DNA from: Proteles cristata cristata | Taxonomy: Eukaryota > Chordata > Mammalia > Carnivora > Hyaenidae | Direction: 5' to 3' | NCBI GenBank assembly: GCA_017311185.1 | Contig: JAESUZ010003887.1 | Coordinates: 62,001 to 126,000 of the forward strand | Length of the DNA: 64,000 nucleotides | Shown here: piece after piece, positions 55,000 to 64,000 of the stretch | How the letters are laid out: each line of letters opens with the position of its first letter | Numbering within the stretch: position 1 is the stretch's first letter | Position numbers and translations under genes: made by a program | The notes under the pieces: model-generated | What the model was told of the DNA's origin: nothing | What the model saw: only the letters and a program-made list of their open reading frames with translations | Database searches by the model: none

Positions 55000-55357
55000 C
55001 CATCTGACTGGCTCAGTCGGTGGAGCCCACCACTCTTGATCACAGGGTCTTGAGTTTGAGACCCACTTTGGATGTGAAGCCTACTTCTTTTTCTTTTTAA
55101 ATGTTTATTTTTGAGAGAGAGAAAGAGAGAGATAGAGTGTGAGCAGGGGAGGAGCAGAGAGAGAGGGAGACACAGAATCTGAAGCAGGCTTCAGGCTCCG
55201 AGCTGTCAGCACAGAGCCCAATGCGGGGCTTGAACTCATGAACTGTAAGATCATGATCTGAGCCGAAGTCGGACGCTTAACCAACTGAGCCACCCGGGCA
55301 CCCTGGGTGTGAAGCCTACTTAAACAAACAAACAAACAAACAAATAAAAATAAACTA
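55000..55357 (+). mobile_element. Diverged SINE relic, split by a nested SINE
   Basis: GGCTCAGTCGGTGGAGCCCACC, CTTGAGTTTGAGACCC and the (AAAC)n tail at 55322-55345 belong to one old SINE. A SINE at 55088-55305 separates its body from the tail. Confidence 0.8.
55088..55305 (-). mobile_element. Can-SINE (SINEC), nested
   Basis: The tail CTTTTTAAATGTTTATTTTTG is followed by an antisense body and head GAGCCACCCGGGCACCC. Duplication TGTGAAGCCTACTT lies at about 55073 and 55308. Confidence 0.93.
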
Positions 55358-55372
55358 AAAATGGGTGAATAC

Positions 55373-55670
55373 AGACCTTGAGGGTGTGATGCTGAGCGAA
55401 ATAAGTCACGCAGAGAAAGACAAATATCATATGTGTGCACGTATAGGAGGATTAGGAGGAGCTTAACAGAGGACCAAGGGGGAGAAGAAGGGCAGAAATG
55501 GTGGGGGAAAGGGGGAGAGGCAAACCATGAGAGACTCTTGAATGCTGACAAAAACTGAGGACTGGTGGATGTGGGGGGAGGAGGGGTGGGCATGGAGGAG
55601 GGCACTTGTGGGGATGAGCACTGGGTGTTATGTGGAAACTAATTTGACAATAAACTATTTGTAAAAAAAA
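55373..55670 (+). mobile_element. L1 3' end, strongly 5'-truncated
   Basis: The sequence starts at GACCTTGAGGGTGTGATGC. It carries GAGCGAAATAAGTCACGCAG and ATATCATATGTGTGCACG, then the G-rich UTR, and ends AATTTGACAATAAACTATTTG plus poly-A. Target duplication AAATGGGTGAATAC lies at about 55359 and 55671. It is about 300 bp long and holds only the end of ORF2 and the 3' UTR. Confidence 0.93.
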
Positions 55671-55699
55671 AAATGGGTGAATACTATCTAAAGAAATAA

Positions 55700-56785
55700 G
55701 TAAGTAGATAAATAAATAAAAACAGCAACAATCTTCTCTCTCCCCTAAAAGACCCCTCCAAATGAACCACCACAGTGAATTAAAGTGTCTTCAGGGGAAA
55801 AGAAAAGTAACTCATGCCCCTTCAAGCTAATCTACTAAAATAATGCAGCCCCCTTGTTTGCCAGTGCCCCATGAGGCCAAGATCTTATTTTTTCCCTCCA
55901 AGGAAGCTGCAGGAACAATAAATAGCAGTGCACTGAGCGATACACATTTTATTCTGTAAAGGCATAGAAATTCTACCTGGAGGCTTCACTGACAAGGCTT
56001 CCCAATCTTTCCTGAGATTTAATACAGGAAATAAATTCAATTTTAGCACTTAGTGCCTGCCTCATGGTGGGCCCTGGTAAATGGCTGTTGAATAAATGCT
56101 TTAGAAAGTGTCTGTCTCCGTAATGTCTAGGGAGATCTCAGAGGAGGGAGTCAGCTTTCACCAGCACAGATGGGTTTTCTTATCTTGTTTGTGCAAAGAG
56201 AATGGGAAGGGTAGCTTTGCTTGCTCCAGTCAGGCCCTGCCAAGCAGCCCCATGCCCGGGAGTCACCCGAGTCCCCAGCTGGAATCATTGCTGCATTCAT
56301 GTGGGGTTGGGGGCAATCTGACAGCCTGCCTTTATTTCTCCATCCTGCTAGTGCTTGAAAATTAGGAAAATCAATATCACCAACATCTGTGTTCTGTTAA
56401 CATTCTGACAAGTATATGAAATGCCTTGAGTTCACTGGTGACTCTTCAGGTCCTGCTGGGCTACAGCTCTCAGAAGGTTGATGGTTCAGGGCGAGGAGCT
56501 AGAGAGGACAAAATGACGCATTAGGCAGGGGTTCCAGGCCAGTGAGGAGCCAGGAGATTGCCAAGAGCAAGGGGAGCATCAGCATCAGAGGGGAGGGCCA
56601 GACAGGTGCTCAGCATCCCAAAGAGGAACTGGCACTGTCTGCAGATGCTACTGGGGCAGAAAGCAGGCTGCTCCTGTGTCCAGGAGATAGGTGTGTGAGG
56701 GCAAGGGAATGATAACAGCCACACCGATGGCATTTGAGAGGTATGTAGCCAAGTGTCATTCGTGTAGTGTGGTACTTACAAGGTC
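55700..56785. other. Unique non-coding stretch
   Basis: No gene or confident repeat is recognised in this stretch. Confidence 0.4.
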
Positions 56786-56787
56786 AG

Positions 56788-56895
56788 GGCGATTATCATC
56801 ATTTTGCAGATGGGGGAATTGAGCTTAGAGAGGTTAAATTAATGTCTAATTTTACACAAATGCCTGATGGCCAAGCCAGGACCCCATCCCAGGAC
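56788..56895 (-). repeat. MIR fragment
   Basis: CATCATTTTGCAGATGGGGG, GCTTAGAGAGGTTAAATTAATG and CCTGATGGCCAAGCCAGGAC are antisense MIR. Confidence 0.65.
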
Positions 56896-57475
56896 CACAC
56901 CCCAGAGCAGGTGGAAGGAGCGAGCAGAGAAACGACACACAGGAGAGGATGGCTGAGCTGACGGCCAGGATAGCGGGCTTTGGTGATGGAGTCATCCGTC
57001 ACCTTCCTGAGCACCTCCACAGACAAGTGCAAGAATCACCTGGCAGGAATGGTGAGTGTAGGAACTTGGAGAAAGCCACTGTCAATAGTTAACATTGATC
57101 CGGGAGACCTCAAAACTTGAGGGGGCCAGTTACAAGGCAGAAGCTGTTGGAGGGGGAACAGGCAGAGAACAGTCAGGAGACCGAGATTGCATGTAGGGTC
57201 TTTTTGTCCTCAGCTCCTTAGGATATCAGTGTTTTCCCATTGACTTGGGCTTCCTCCTTCCTTATTTTCTCTTTGCCCCCCCCACCCTCCTCTTCTTTCT
57301 TCCCCCTCTCCTTAAGACCATGTCCATCCTCCAGTTTAAACTTCTTCTCAGAGCTACAGTCTTGTACTTGTGAAATATCTCCATGGCTGTACTACAAATT
57401 AACTGTCTAGATGAACCTCTCATCCCTTACCCCACCTGGCCTTCTGCCTGTGTGCCCCATTATGGCTGAGAGATG
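56896..57475. other. Mostly unique stretch
   Basis: No gene is supported. A pyrimidine-rich part lies at about 57250-57330. Confidence 0.4.
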
Positions 57476-57479
57476 GTAT

Positions 57480-57985
57480 CACCATCCTTTCAGGCATCTA
57501 ACAAGGAACCCACCCCAAATACCTCCCTTGAGCTGGACAGTAAGCCCTGTAGATTCTACATCCTAAGTATCTCCAGAGTCCCTTTTCCATTGCTGTGCTT
57601 TGGTCCTGATTCTTCTCACTTTTCACCTGGACCCTTGGAATGGCCATAACTTGTTTTCCCTCATGTGGTCTCCCCATCACAGTCCAATCTCCATAGAGAA
57701 GTCCCAGTGAACTCAGCAAAATGTGTGTCTCTCTATGCCTCCTTCATCTGTAATTCTTTACTACCCTCACCTAACAGCATCCCTGCACTCCTGAGGGCAG
57801 CATAGCCAGCTCTGGATAGCAGCCCCTGCTCCTCTCCAGTGGTCCCCACAGGGTGCATGCTCTCTCCACGTGGTGCCCACCTTTTCTCCTCTTTCTTCCT
57901 GGCCTAGAAGCCTGGTCCTCTCTGAGTTGAGCTTTGCCACCATAGCAGGAGATGCTTTCTGACTCATCCTGCCTGGTCATCAGTC
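57480..57985 (+). repeat. Possible L2 fragment
   Basis: CTAAGTATCTCCAGAGTCCC, TTTTCACCTGGACCCTTGG and GCATCCCTGCACTCCTGAGG resemble the L2 region upstream of its 3' end. It is diverged. Confidence 0.45.
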
Positions 57986-58020
57986 TAGGATTTCATCCAC
58001 TACCTACTTTTCACCTGCAT

Positions 58021-58097
58021 TTCCTTCCTTCCTTCCTTCCTTCCTTCCTTCCTTCCTTCCTTCCTTCCTTCCTTCCTTCCTTCTTTCCTTCCTTCCA
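58021..58097. repeat. TTCC tetranucleotide microsatellite
   Basis: About 18-19 TTCC units with one interruption (TTCTTTCC) near the right end. It gives a repetitive frame on both strands that is not coding. Confidence 0.97.
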
Positions 58098-58102
58098 CCT
58101 CT

Positions 58103-58960
58103 ATTATGAACATTTCAAACATATACAGAGTACGGAGATTAGTATAATGAACTCCCATATATCCATCATCAGCTACAATGATCAAATCACGGGCAACCTT
58201 GTTTGATCTAGACACTAGACACCCCTTCAAACCCTACACATACACAAACACTCATACACACACATATATGCTGAATTAGTTTGAAGACAATTCTACATAT
58301 CATATCATTTCACTTATAAACATATTATTATTTATGTCTAAAAGGTAAGGATTCTTTTTTTTATTTTTTTAAAAATATTTTTATTTATTTATAGGAGAGA
58401 GAGAGAGAGAGACAGCGTGAGCAGGGGAGGGTCAGAGAGAGAGGGAGTCACAGACTGAAACAGGCTCCAGGCTCTGAGCTGGCAGTTAGCACAGAGCCCG
58501 ACGCGGGGCTCGAACTCACGAACCGCAAGATCATGACCAGAGCGAAAGTCGGACGCTTAACCGACTAAGCCACCCGGACGCCCCAGGACTCTTTAAAAAA
58601 AAAAAAAAATAACCACAATATCATCAACATACCTTTTAATTGCTTAAGAATCATCAAATATCCACAAATATTCAAATTTTTAAACTTCATTTCTGAATGC
58701 TGTTTTTAACAACCAGTTTGCTCAAATCTGGATGCAGGTAAGGTCTCACGTTGCAATTGACTGATTTGCTCCTTCAGTCCCCTTTAATCTAGAGATTCTC
58801 TCTTATTTTTGCCCTTTGAAGAAAACCAAGTCTTTGTTCTATAGTTTCCAAATGTCTGGATCTTGTGGATGGTGTTTGCACAGTGTCTTTTAACATGACC
58901 TCTGTCCCCTATACTTCCTGTAAACTCTCCCCACTGGGTATTCCTACTGTCTGCTTCTCA
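58103..58960 (-). repeat. L1M 3' UTR, split by a SINE
   Basis: ATGAACATTTCAAACATATAC, AGTATAATGAACTCCCATAT and CATATCATTTCACTTATAAAC precede the SINE. ATAACCACAATATCATCAAC, ATCATCAAATATCCACAAAT and TAACATGACCTCTGTCCCC follow it. The order is that of an antisense L1ME-type UTR. Confidence 0.75.
58358..58584 (-). mobile_element. Can-SINE, young group
   Basis: The tail ATATTTTTATTTATTTATAGG is followed by an intact body and head GCCACCCGGACGCCCC. Duplication AGGAnTCTTT lies at 58348 and 58585. Confidence 0.95.
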
Positions 58961-59044
58961 AAGACTATAGTCACCTTTTACCTCTGCATCCCTAGAATCT
59001 GGGACAATGCCTTCCTTAAGGTAGGCGTAGAATAAAAATGTTTT

Positions 59045-59175
59045 GGTAGGCAAGAGGGAAGGAAGGAAGAAAGGAGAGAATGAGGGAAGGAAGGAAGAAA
59101 GGAAGAAAGGAAGGAGGAAAGAAGGAAGGAGGGAGGGAGGGCAGGAGAGAAGGTAGGAAAGAAGAAAGGAAGGGA
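59045..59175. repeat. GGAA-rich simple repeat
   Basis: An imperfect purine tract of GGAA/GAAA/GGGA units. It opposes the TTCC array about 1 kb upstream in strand composition. The array is long but impure. Confidence 0.9.
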
Positions 59176-59214
59176 CAGGAAGGTAATGGGAAAGAAAGAT
59201 CAGGTAGTGTGGGC

Positions 59215-59460
59215 CTGTGTTTCTCAGTATAATCCAGAGACCAGAATTACTTCTGACAAACCTGTAAAAAATGGTGTTTCCTGGGCCTTATTTCAACTTT
59301 ATGAACATCAAAGCTGAGTCTTGAGCCCTCAAATCTCCATTCTTCTCTCTGTCTGGGTCTAAGTTTCCCTACCTGTGAAGAGAGGAGACCCTTCACTAAG
59401 GCCCCTGCCAGCTCCAACACTGAGCCCAAGCCAGGTTTCTGTGGTTCTGAAGAACGGGGT
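59215..59460. repeat. Possible MER5-like and MIR fragments
   Basis: GTATAATCCAGAGACCAGAATTAC and GTTTCCTGGGCCTTATTTC resemble MER5A (about 59215-59330). CTAAGTTTCCCTACCTGTGAAG with CTGCCAGCTCCAACACTGAG resembles MIR (about 59330-59440). Both are weak. Confidence 0.4.
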
Positions 59461-59895
59461 GATTCACTTCAAATGTCCTGCATTTGGAAAAGCAAAAACC
59501 AAGATAAACGCTTAGTACCTGACACTACTGCTGAAGTCAATTGTCTTTCCTTTTAGTGAATTCACCACATCCAGGCTGTGGGTTTCCTTAGGATATAGCC
59601 CCCTGTTTCCCAATCTCTTCAGGTGGGCCATGTGACTGACCATTGAGTGGTTGGTGAAGACCACCATCTGGTGGGGCTTCTGGTCAACCCTTCTCTAGGC
59701 TACCCCTCCCCCACCTCTACAGTCACTGAGTACCCTTCCACACCTTTGCGTATTTCTGAATCTGATGGAAAAGCCAGGCCTCCCCTCTCACATTACCCTC
59801 CCCTCTCACATTACCCTCCCTCATTTCCCTACCTCACGGCTGTGGGCTTTGGTCTTCTTTAATCATTATTTGTTTGTTTATCTTTCCACTGGATT
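59461..59895. other. Unique non-coding stretch
   Basis: No gene is supported. A short duplication CCCTCTCACATTACCCTCC lies at about 59783-59818. Confidence 0.45.
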
Positions 59896-59899
59896 TCAA

Positions 59900-60185
59900 C
59901 CCCAGGGACAGTTCTCCTCACCAAGCCAATTTGAATTAATTTTGCAGGGACAATTCCACAAGACAATGTATCAATGGCTGTATTAAAATCAAGATGTATT
60001 ACATCTCTCCCATCGTTCCCATCCCTTAATTTCTTAGTTCCCTCAAAGGCACAATCAAGTGTGTCTGGCATAATTTGTTCTTCATAAACCCAGACTGCTC
60101 ATTGCGTGCACTTACAATTTTAGAAAGATTTTTGGCAATGTTTTATTTCCATTATACTTTGCTTTATTGTATTGTTGATTGAATC
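59900..60185 (-). repeat. L3/CR1-type LINE relic
   Basis: TGGCTGTATTAAAATCAAGATG, AGTTCCCTCAAAGGCACAATC and CTGGCATAATTTGTTCTTCATAAACCC-type text, then CAGACTGCTCATTGCG, are in the order of the antisense reverse-transcriptase region of L3/CR1. It is one of the oldest repeats in this window. Confidence 0.65.
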
Positions 60186-60455
60186 TTGGTGATTAAGGTG
60201 ACATCAAGGTGGATCTTGGGCCCAACCCCCCCTCACAGAGGCCTTTTCCCAGACTTCTTCCATCCCATGCAGAGGTCTGCTCTCTGGCTGTGAGCCAGTC
60301 ACACCTACTGCCTGATGGGGAGGGCCACCGAAAGCAGCTGGGGACATAAGCTAAAGGGCGCTTTGTCCAGGATGCAGTGGACAAACCAAAAGGGTAAGAA
60401 AGGGCTTGCAGAAGAAGGGGCCCTGGAATGTGGAGGGGTAAAAGCAAACCTGGTG
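60186..60455. other. Unique non-coding stretch
   Basis: No gene or named repeat is recognised in this stretch. Confidence 0.4.
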
Positions 60456-60457
60456 GA

Positions 60458-61145
60458 TGATATGGGTTGAATGGTATCCCCTCAGAATTCACATTTTAAA
60501 GTCCTAATCTTCAGTACCTGTGAATATAGCCTAATTTGGAAACAAGGTTGTTGCAATGTTAAGAGGAGGTCATAAGGGTGGGCACCAATCTGATATGGCT
60601 GGAGTCCTTATTAAAAGGGGAAAATTTGGGGTGCCTAGGTGGCTCAGTCAGTTGAGGATGCAACTCTTGATATCAGCTCAGGTCATGATCCCAGGGGCGT
60701 GGGATCAAGTCCTGTGTCGGGCTCCACACTGAGCGTGGGGCCTGCTTGGGGTTCTCTCTCTCCCTCTCTTTCTACCCCTCCCCCGCTCATTTTCTCTCAT
60801 ACTCTCCCTCTCAAAATAAATAAATAAACCCTTAAAAAATAAATAAAAGGGGAAATTGGGACACAGAGACATGCACACAAAAAGGAATGGCATGTAAAGA
60901 TAAAAACAGAGATGGGGTGATGTATTCACAAGTCAAGGAACACCAGAGATTGCCAGCGAACCATCAGAAGCTAGGAGAGAGCCATGGAGCAGACTCTCTT
61001 TCAGAGACTTCCAGAAGGAATCAGCCCTGCTGACACCTTCATCCCAGACTTCTAGCTTCCAGAGCCATGAGACAGTAGATTTCTGTTGTTGAAGCCACCT
61101 CATCTACCATACTTTGTTATGGCAGCCCCAGGAAGCTAATATAAT
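60458..61145 (+). repeat. MaLR (MLT1-type) LTR, split by a SINE
   Basis: GATATGGGTTGAATGGTATCCCC-type start, ATCTTCAGTACCTGTGAATA and GTCATAAGGGTGGGCACC, then GAGTCCTTATTAAAAGGGG, precede the SINE. ACACAGAGACATGCACACAA, CATCAGAAGCTAGGAGAGAG and CATACTTTGTTATGGCAGCC follow, with GGAAGCTAATATA closing it. It resembles the LTR at 29970 closely in layout. Confidence 0.85.
60630..60845 (+). mobile_element. Can-SINE (SINEC), alternative subfamily
   Basis: The head GGGGTGCCTAGGTGGCTCAG is followed by GGATCAAGTCCTGTGTCGGG and CTCCACACTGAGCGTGGGGCC, an older carnivore SINE layout. The tail is AAATAAATAAATAAACCC. Target duplication AAAAGGGGAAA lies at 60614 and about 60846. Confidence 0.92.
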
Positions 61146-61149
61146 GGGT

Positions 61150-61280
61150 AAGATGTGGGGTCTGTATTCAGACAGACCTGAGTTTGAATTCTGGTTCCAC
61201 ACCTTATGAATTGTGGGGCCTTGGGCAAGTTAATGCAATCTCTTCCAGCCTCTATTGTCCCATCTAAAATGGAGTCATCT
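61150..61280 (+). repeat. MIR interrupted by an L1
   Basis: GACCTGAGTTTGAATTCTGG, TTCCACACCTTATGAATTGTG and CCTTGGGCAAGTTAATGCAATC are MIR. The element stops at CTAAAATGGAGTCATCT. The same word reappears at 63105 with TAATACCTTTC, the rest of the MIR, after the L1. Confidence 0.85.
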
Positions 61281-61504
61281 TTTTTTTTTTTTTTTACAAA
61301 TAGTTTATTGTCAAATTAGTTTCCACATAACACCCAGCGCTCATCCCCACAAGTGCCTCCTCCATGGCCATCCCCCCTCCTCCCCACATCCATCAGTCCT
61401 CAATTTTTGTCAGCATTCAAGAGTTTCTCATGGTTTCCTTCTCTCCCTTTCCCCCACCATTTCCCCCCTTCTTCTCCCCCTTGTTCCTCAGTTAAGTTCC
61501 TCCT

Positions 61505-61994
61505 AAAATGTAGTACATTGCTATTCAATCTGTCCCCCCTCATATACTTTCTTCCTTGAAATATCTTCCACAAGGGGCACCTGGAAATGTGTACCATTAG
61601 TTGATGGGAGAGAACTGTTTCATATGTATAGCCCTTTGAAGCTTTTGAATTTTGAATGATAAGAATGTATGGTCCACTGAAAAAATAAAGTAAGTAACAT
61701 TAAAGCCAACAAAGAAATGTTTGAAAAGAATGTTTCCTTGATTTGGCCGGGCACACTGCACAAGTGGCTTCCAGGTAAAGGATTAGGCGAAGGGGCACTC
61801 TACACCTCCCCTACGCTATACTCTGTCTCACATTCTGACACGGGCATCCCCAGAAATGTCTTCCTCAGCCCAGATGCCTGTGATGGGCTAGAAAGGAAGA
61901 AACACCTTTATCATTCCATGCACCCCCCATGACTCTTCATTCCTCCCACAGATATACTTATTTCAGGCTTATCCTTACTTACAGAACACATTCC
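61505..61994. other. About 490 bp of non-L1 sequence inside the L1 3' UTR
   Basis: The shorter L1 copy at 55373 lacks this block and joins the flanking UTR parts directly. The flanks, 61441-61504 and 61995-62059, are direct duplicates of one UTR segment, with small differences. The insert holds AAAAAATAAAGTAAGTAAC near 61680 and otherwise unremarkable text. Its origin is not identified. Confidence 0.7.
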
Positions 61995-62046
61995 TCTCTC
62001 CCTTTCCCCTACCATTTCTCCCCTTCTTCTCCCCCATGGTCCTCCC

Positions 62047-62977
62047 TTAAGTTCCTCCCAATCCTCCTATACGTGCAAACATATGGTATCTGTCCTTCTC
62101 TGCCTGACTTATTTCGCTCAGCATAACACCCTCAAGGTTCATCCATGTTGCTACACATGGCCAGATTTCATTCTTTCTCATTGCCATGTAGTATTCCATG
62201 GTATAGATAAACCACATCTTCTTGACCCATTCATCTGTTGATGGACACTTAGGCTCTTTCCATGTTTTAGCTATTGTGGAGAGTGCTGCTATGAACATTG
62301 GGGTACATGTGCTCCTATGCATCAGCATTTCTGTATCCCTTGGGTAAATTCCTAGCAGTGCTATTGCTGGGTCCTAGGGGAGTTCTATTGTTAGTTTCCT
62401 TAGGAATCTCCACACTGGTTTCCAGAGGGGCTGTACCAGTTTACATTCCCACCAACAGTGTAGGAGGGTGCCCGTTTCTCCGCATCCTCGCCAGCATCTT
62501 GTGTTCTCTGATTTGCTCATTTTAGCCACTCTGACTGGCATGAGGTGGTATCTCAGTGTGGTTTTGATTTGTATTTCCCTGATGAGGAGGGATGCTGAGC
62601 ATCGTTTCATGTGTCTGTTGGCCATCTGGATGTCCTCTTTGGAGAAGTGTCTGTTCATATCTTCTGCCCATTTCTTCACTGGGTTGTTTGTTTCAGGTGT
62701 GGAGTTTGGTGAGTTCCTTATAGATTCTGGATATTAACCCTTTATCTGATATGTCAATTGCAACTATCTTTTCCCATTCCGTTGGTTGCCTATTAGTTTT
62801 GTGGGTTGTTTCCTTTGCTGTGCAGAAGCTTTTAATCTTGATGAGGTCCCAATCATTTATTTGTGCTCTTGATTCCCTTGCTTTTGGGGATGTGTCAAGT
62901 AAGAACTTGCTGCGGTGGAGGTCAAGGAGGTTGTTTCCTGCTTTCTCCTCTAGGGTGTTGATAGTTTCCTGTCTCAC
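62047..62977 (-). pseudogene. Truncated L1 ORF2 (C-terminal part), broken
   Basis: This is the region of the L1 reverse transcriptase/endonuclease protein beyond the catalytic RT core, including the cysteine-containing C-terminal segment ([18 protein letters not shown] at about 62500). The reading frame shifts between 62693 and 62679 and meets a stop near 62371. The N-terminal endonuclease and RT motifs are absent because of 5' truncation. No function is expected. Confidence 0.9.
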
Positions 62978-63121
62978 ATTCAGGTACTTTATCCATTTTG
63001 AGTTTATTTTTGTTCATGGTGTGAGAAAATGATCTAGTTTCATTCTTCTGCATGTTGCTGTCCAGTTCTCCCAACACCATCTGTTAAAGAGGCTGTCTTT
63101 TTTCCTAAAATGGAGTCATCT

Positions 63122-64000
63122 TAATACCTTTCTTTGTGGATCAGAGATGGAGCACATGTTGCTGGTATCTGCCCACATCCCCTCAGCTTACCTGGAGTTT
63201 CCCTGTATGTGGTTCCCCTACCTGCTCCCTGCCTTTGGAGCCCCTAACAGTGCTCTCTTGGGGTTAGAAGTGTCTGGGCTACAGGAGGACAGGAAGTGCC
63301 AAGGAGTTGATGTCCCCTGAACATCAATAGAAGGTATAGAAGGTGGTGACTAAATACCCCAGCTTCCCCTCCTCTGGGCAGGGGACGATCCTGAGCTGTG
63401 TTATGCATGGTCTTCAGAGGCTCCCAGTGGGCACCAGCAGTTGCCCAGAGCAGTAACTCCTTAATTAATAGCCATAAATCGACTTCTCTCTCTTTGCTGT
63501 CTCACTTCCCCATTCCATCATAGTAATTCCTGGATTGCTTCCCAATGCAACTACTTGCTCCCAAATTTTTGCTTCGAGGTTTGCTTTGGAAGGAAACCAA
63601 GTAAAAAGATGCCATATAAGAGTGCTTAACACAGCGGGTGGCACAGGGAAAACACACAATCCATTTTAGTGGGTGCAAGGTGCCATCTGACGTGCAGCCC
63701 GTCTGTGGCGTTGGTAGATTGAAGGTGCGTTGCATGTGCACTAAGGGTCTCTGTGAATGGGGAGTCTGGTGGCCTGCTCCTGCGAGAACAGGGCATATAC
63801 AGGCACTGGGAAGTGTGCAGCAGGGGTGATGTGTTCAGATGTCACCGGAGGGGTGCAAATGCAACTGCAGCATGGCCACCCGCCGAGGCTTGCAGCCCCA
63901 TCACCCTGACACAAGTGCTGAGAAGCCTAGGGAGAGACCATCCTGCTGGGTCAGAGTCAGGCCCATCTCTACCCACCAGCCTGCACTGGGAATTGGCCTG
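63122..64000. other. MIR remainder, then unique non-coding stretch
   Basis: The first bases (to about 63150) finish the interrupted MIR. After that no gene or confident repeat is recognised up to the window end. Confidence 0.45.

Larger units (their letters stand above)
61281..63104 (-). mobile_element. 5'-truncated L1 with a foreign insert
   Basis: This L1 lies antisense, with its poly-A as T at the left and the 3' UTR at 61295-61504 and 61995-62060. ORF2 C-terminal sequence then runs to about 63090. On the minus strand the coding part reads as three blocks (62693-62977, 62374-62679, 62047-62328). These hold conserved L1 ORF2 text such as IKIKSFCTAKET and [20 protein letters not shown], plus YTMEYYMAMRKNE. 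A frameshift separates the first two blocks and an in-frame stop separates the last two, so it is dead. Target duplication CTAAAATGGAGTCATCT (61264-61280 and 63105-63121) is perfect. About 490 bp at 61505-61994 does not look like L1. Confidence 0.92.

Noticed and set aside
55105..55605. 166-codon minus-strand open frame
   Set aside because: It runs through an antisense SINE and the reverse of an L1 3' UTR, so it is a repeat artefact.
62047..63032. L1 ORF2 as a live retrotransposon
   Set aside because: The element is 5'-truncated and broken by a frameshift and an in-frame stop.

Overview
This window looks like non-coding nuclear DNA from a feliform carnivore, most likely a cat (Felidae). The strongest clue is more than 30 copies of the carnivore tRNA-derived SINE (Can-SINE/SINEC). 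Each has a tRNA-like head with A and B boxes, a CT-rich stretch and an AATAAA/A-rich tail. About a third belong to a young, little-diverged group. Carnivore-type L1 3' ends and older placental repeats (L1M, L2, MIR, L3/CR1, MaLR LTRs, hAT/MER5-like elements) fill out the picture. The species cannot be told from the sequence alone.

No protein-coding gene, exon, tRNA, rRNA or other functional RNA gene could be supported. The longest open frame is 198 codons (19002-19598, minus). One frame of that length is roughly what chance predicts for 128 kb of double-strand reading. Its composition is not protein-like and it crosses repeats. The window is best read as intergenic or deep-intronic DNA.

Layout. 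1-11 kb: one MaLR LTR, scattered SINEs, MER5-like, L2 and MIR fragments in otherwise unique DNA. 11-21 kb: two SINEs inserted at one target, an antisense MaLR LTR broken by a SINE, a SINE dimer, a SINE nested in a SINE, and a candidate ERV LTR end near 18.8-19.0 kb. 21-30 kb: mostly unique, with a MaLR LTR (23.2-23.7 kb), a CAT/CAC minisatellite (25.75-25.93 kb) and L2/MIR relics. 30-41 kb: the densest repeat tract, holding a LTR split by a SINE, L1M pieces, a nested old L1 (34.4-36.4 kb) containing another L1 end, a TTCTC microsatellite and two SINEs, and a hAT-like element (38.06-38.63 kb) hit by a SINE and by a 33-bp L1 tail. 41-54 kb: largely unique, with L2/MIR relics and two candidate conserved non-coding blocks. 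54-64 kb: a tandemly duplicated SINE unit, a short L1 with clean target duplications, TTCC and GGAA microsatellites, an L1M split by a SINE, an L3/CR1 relic, a MaLR LTR split by a SINE, and a 1.8-kb 5'-truncated L1 inserted in a MIR.

Nothing here acts as a gene system. The main information is insertion history: many target-site duplications (TSDs) are readable, so the order of events can be reconstructed at several places. The most unusual structure is the L1 at 61281-63104. About 490 bp of non-L1 sequence sits in its 3' UTR, flanked by a direct duplication of about 65 bp of that UTR. Family names are given from recognition of the sequence, not from a database search; subfamily names and element edges are approximate.
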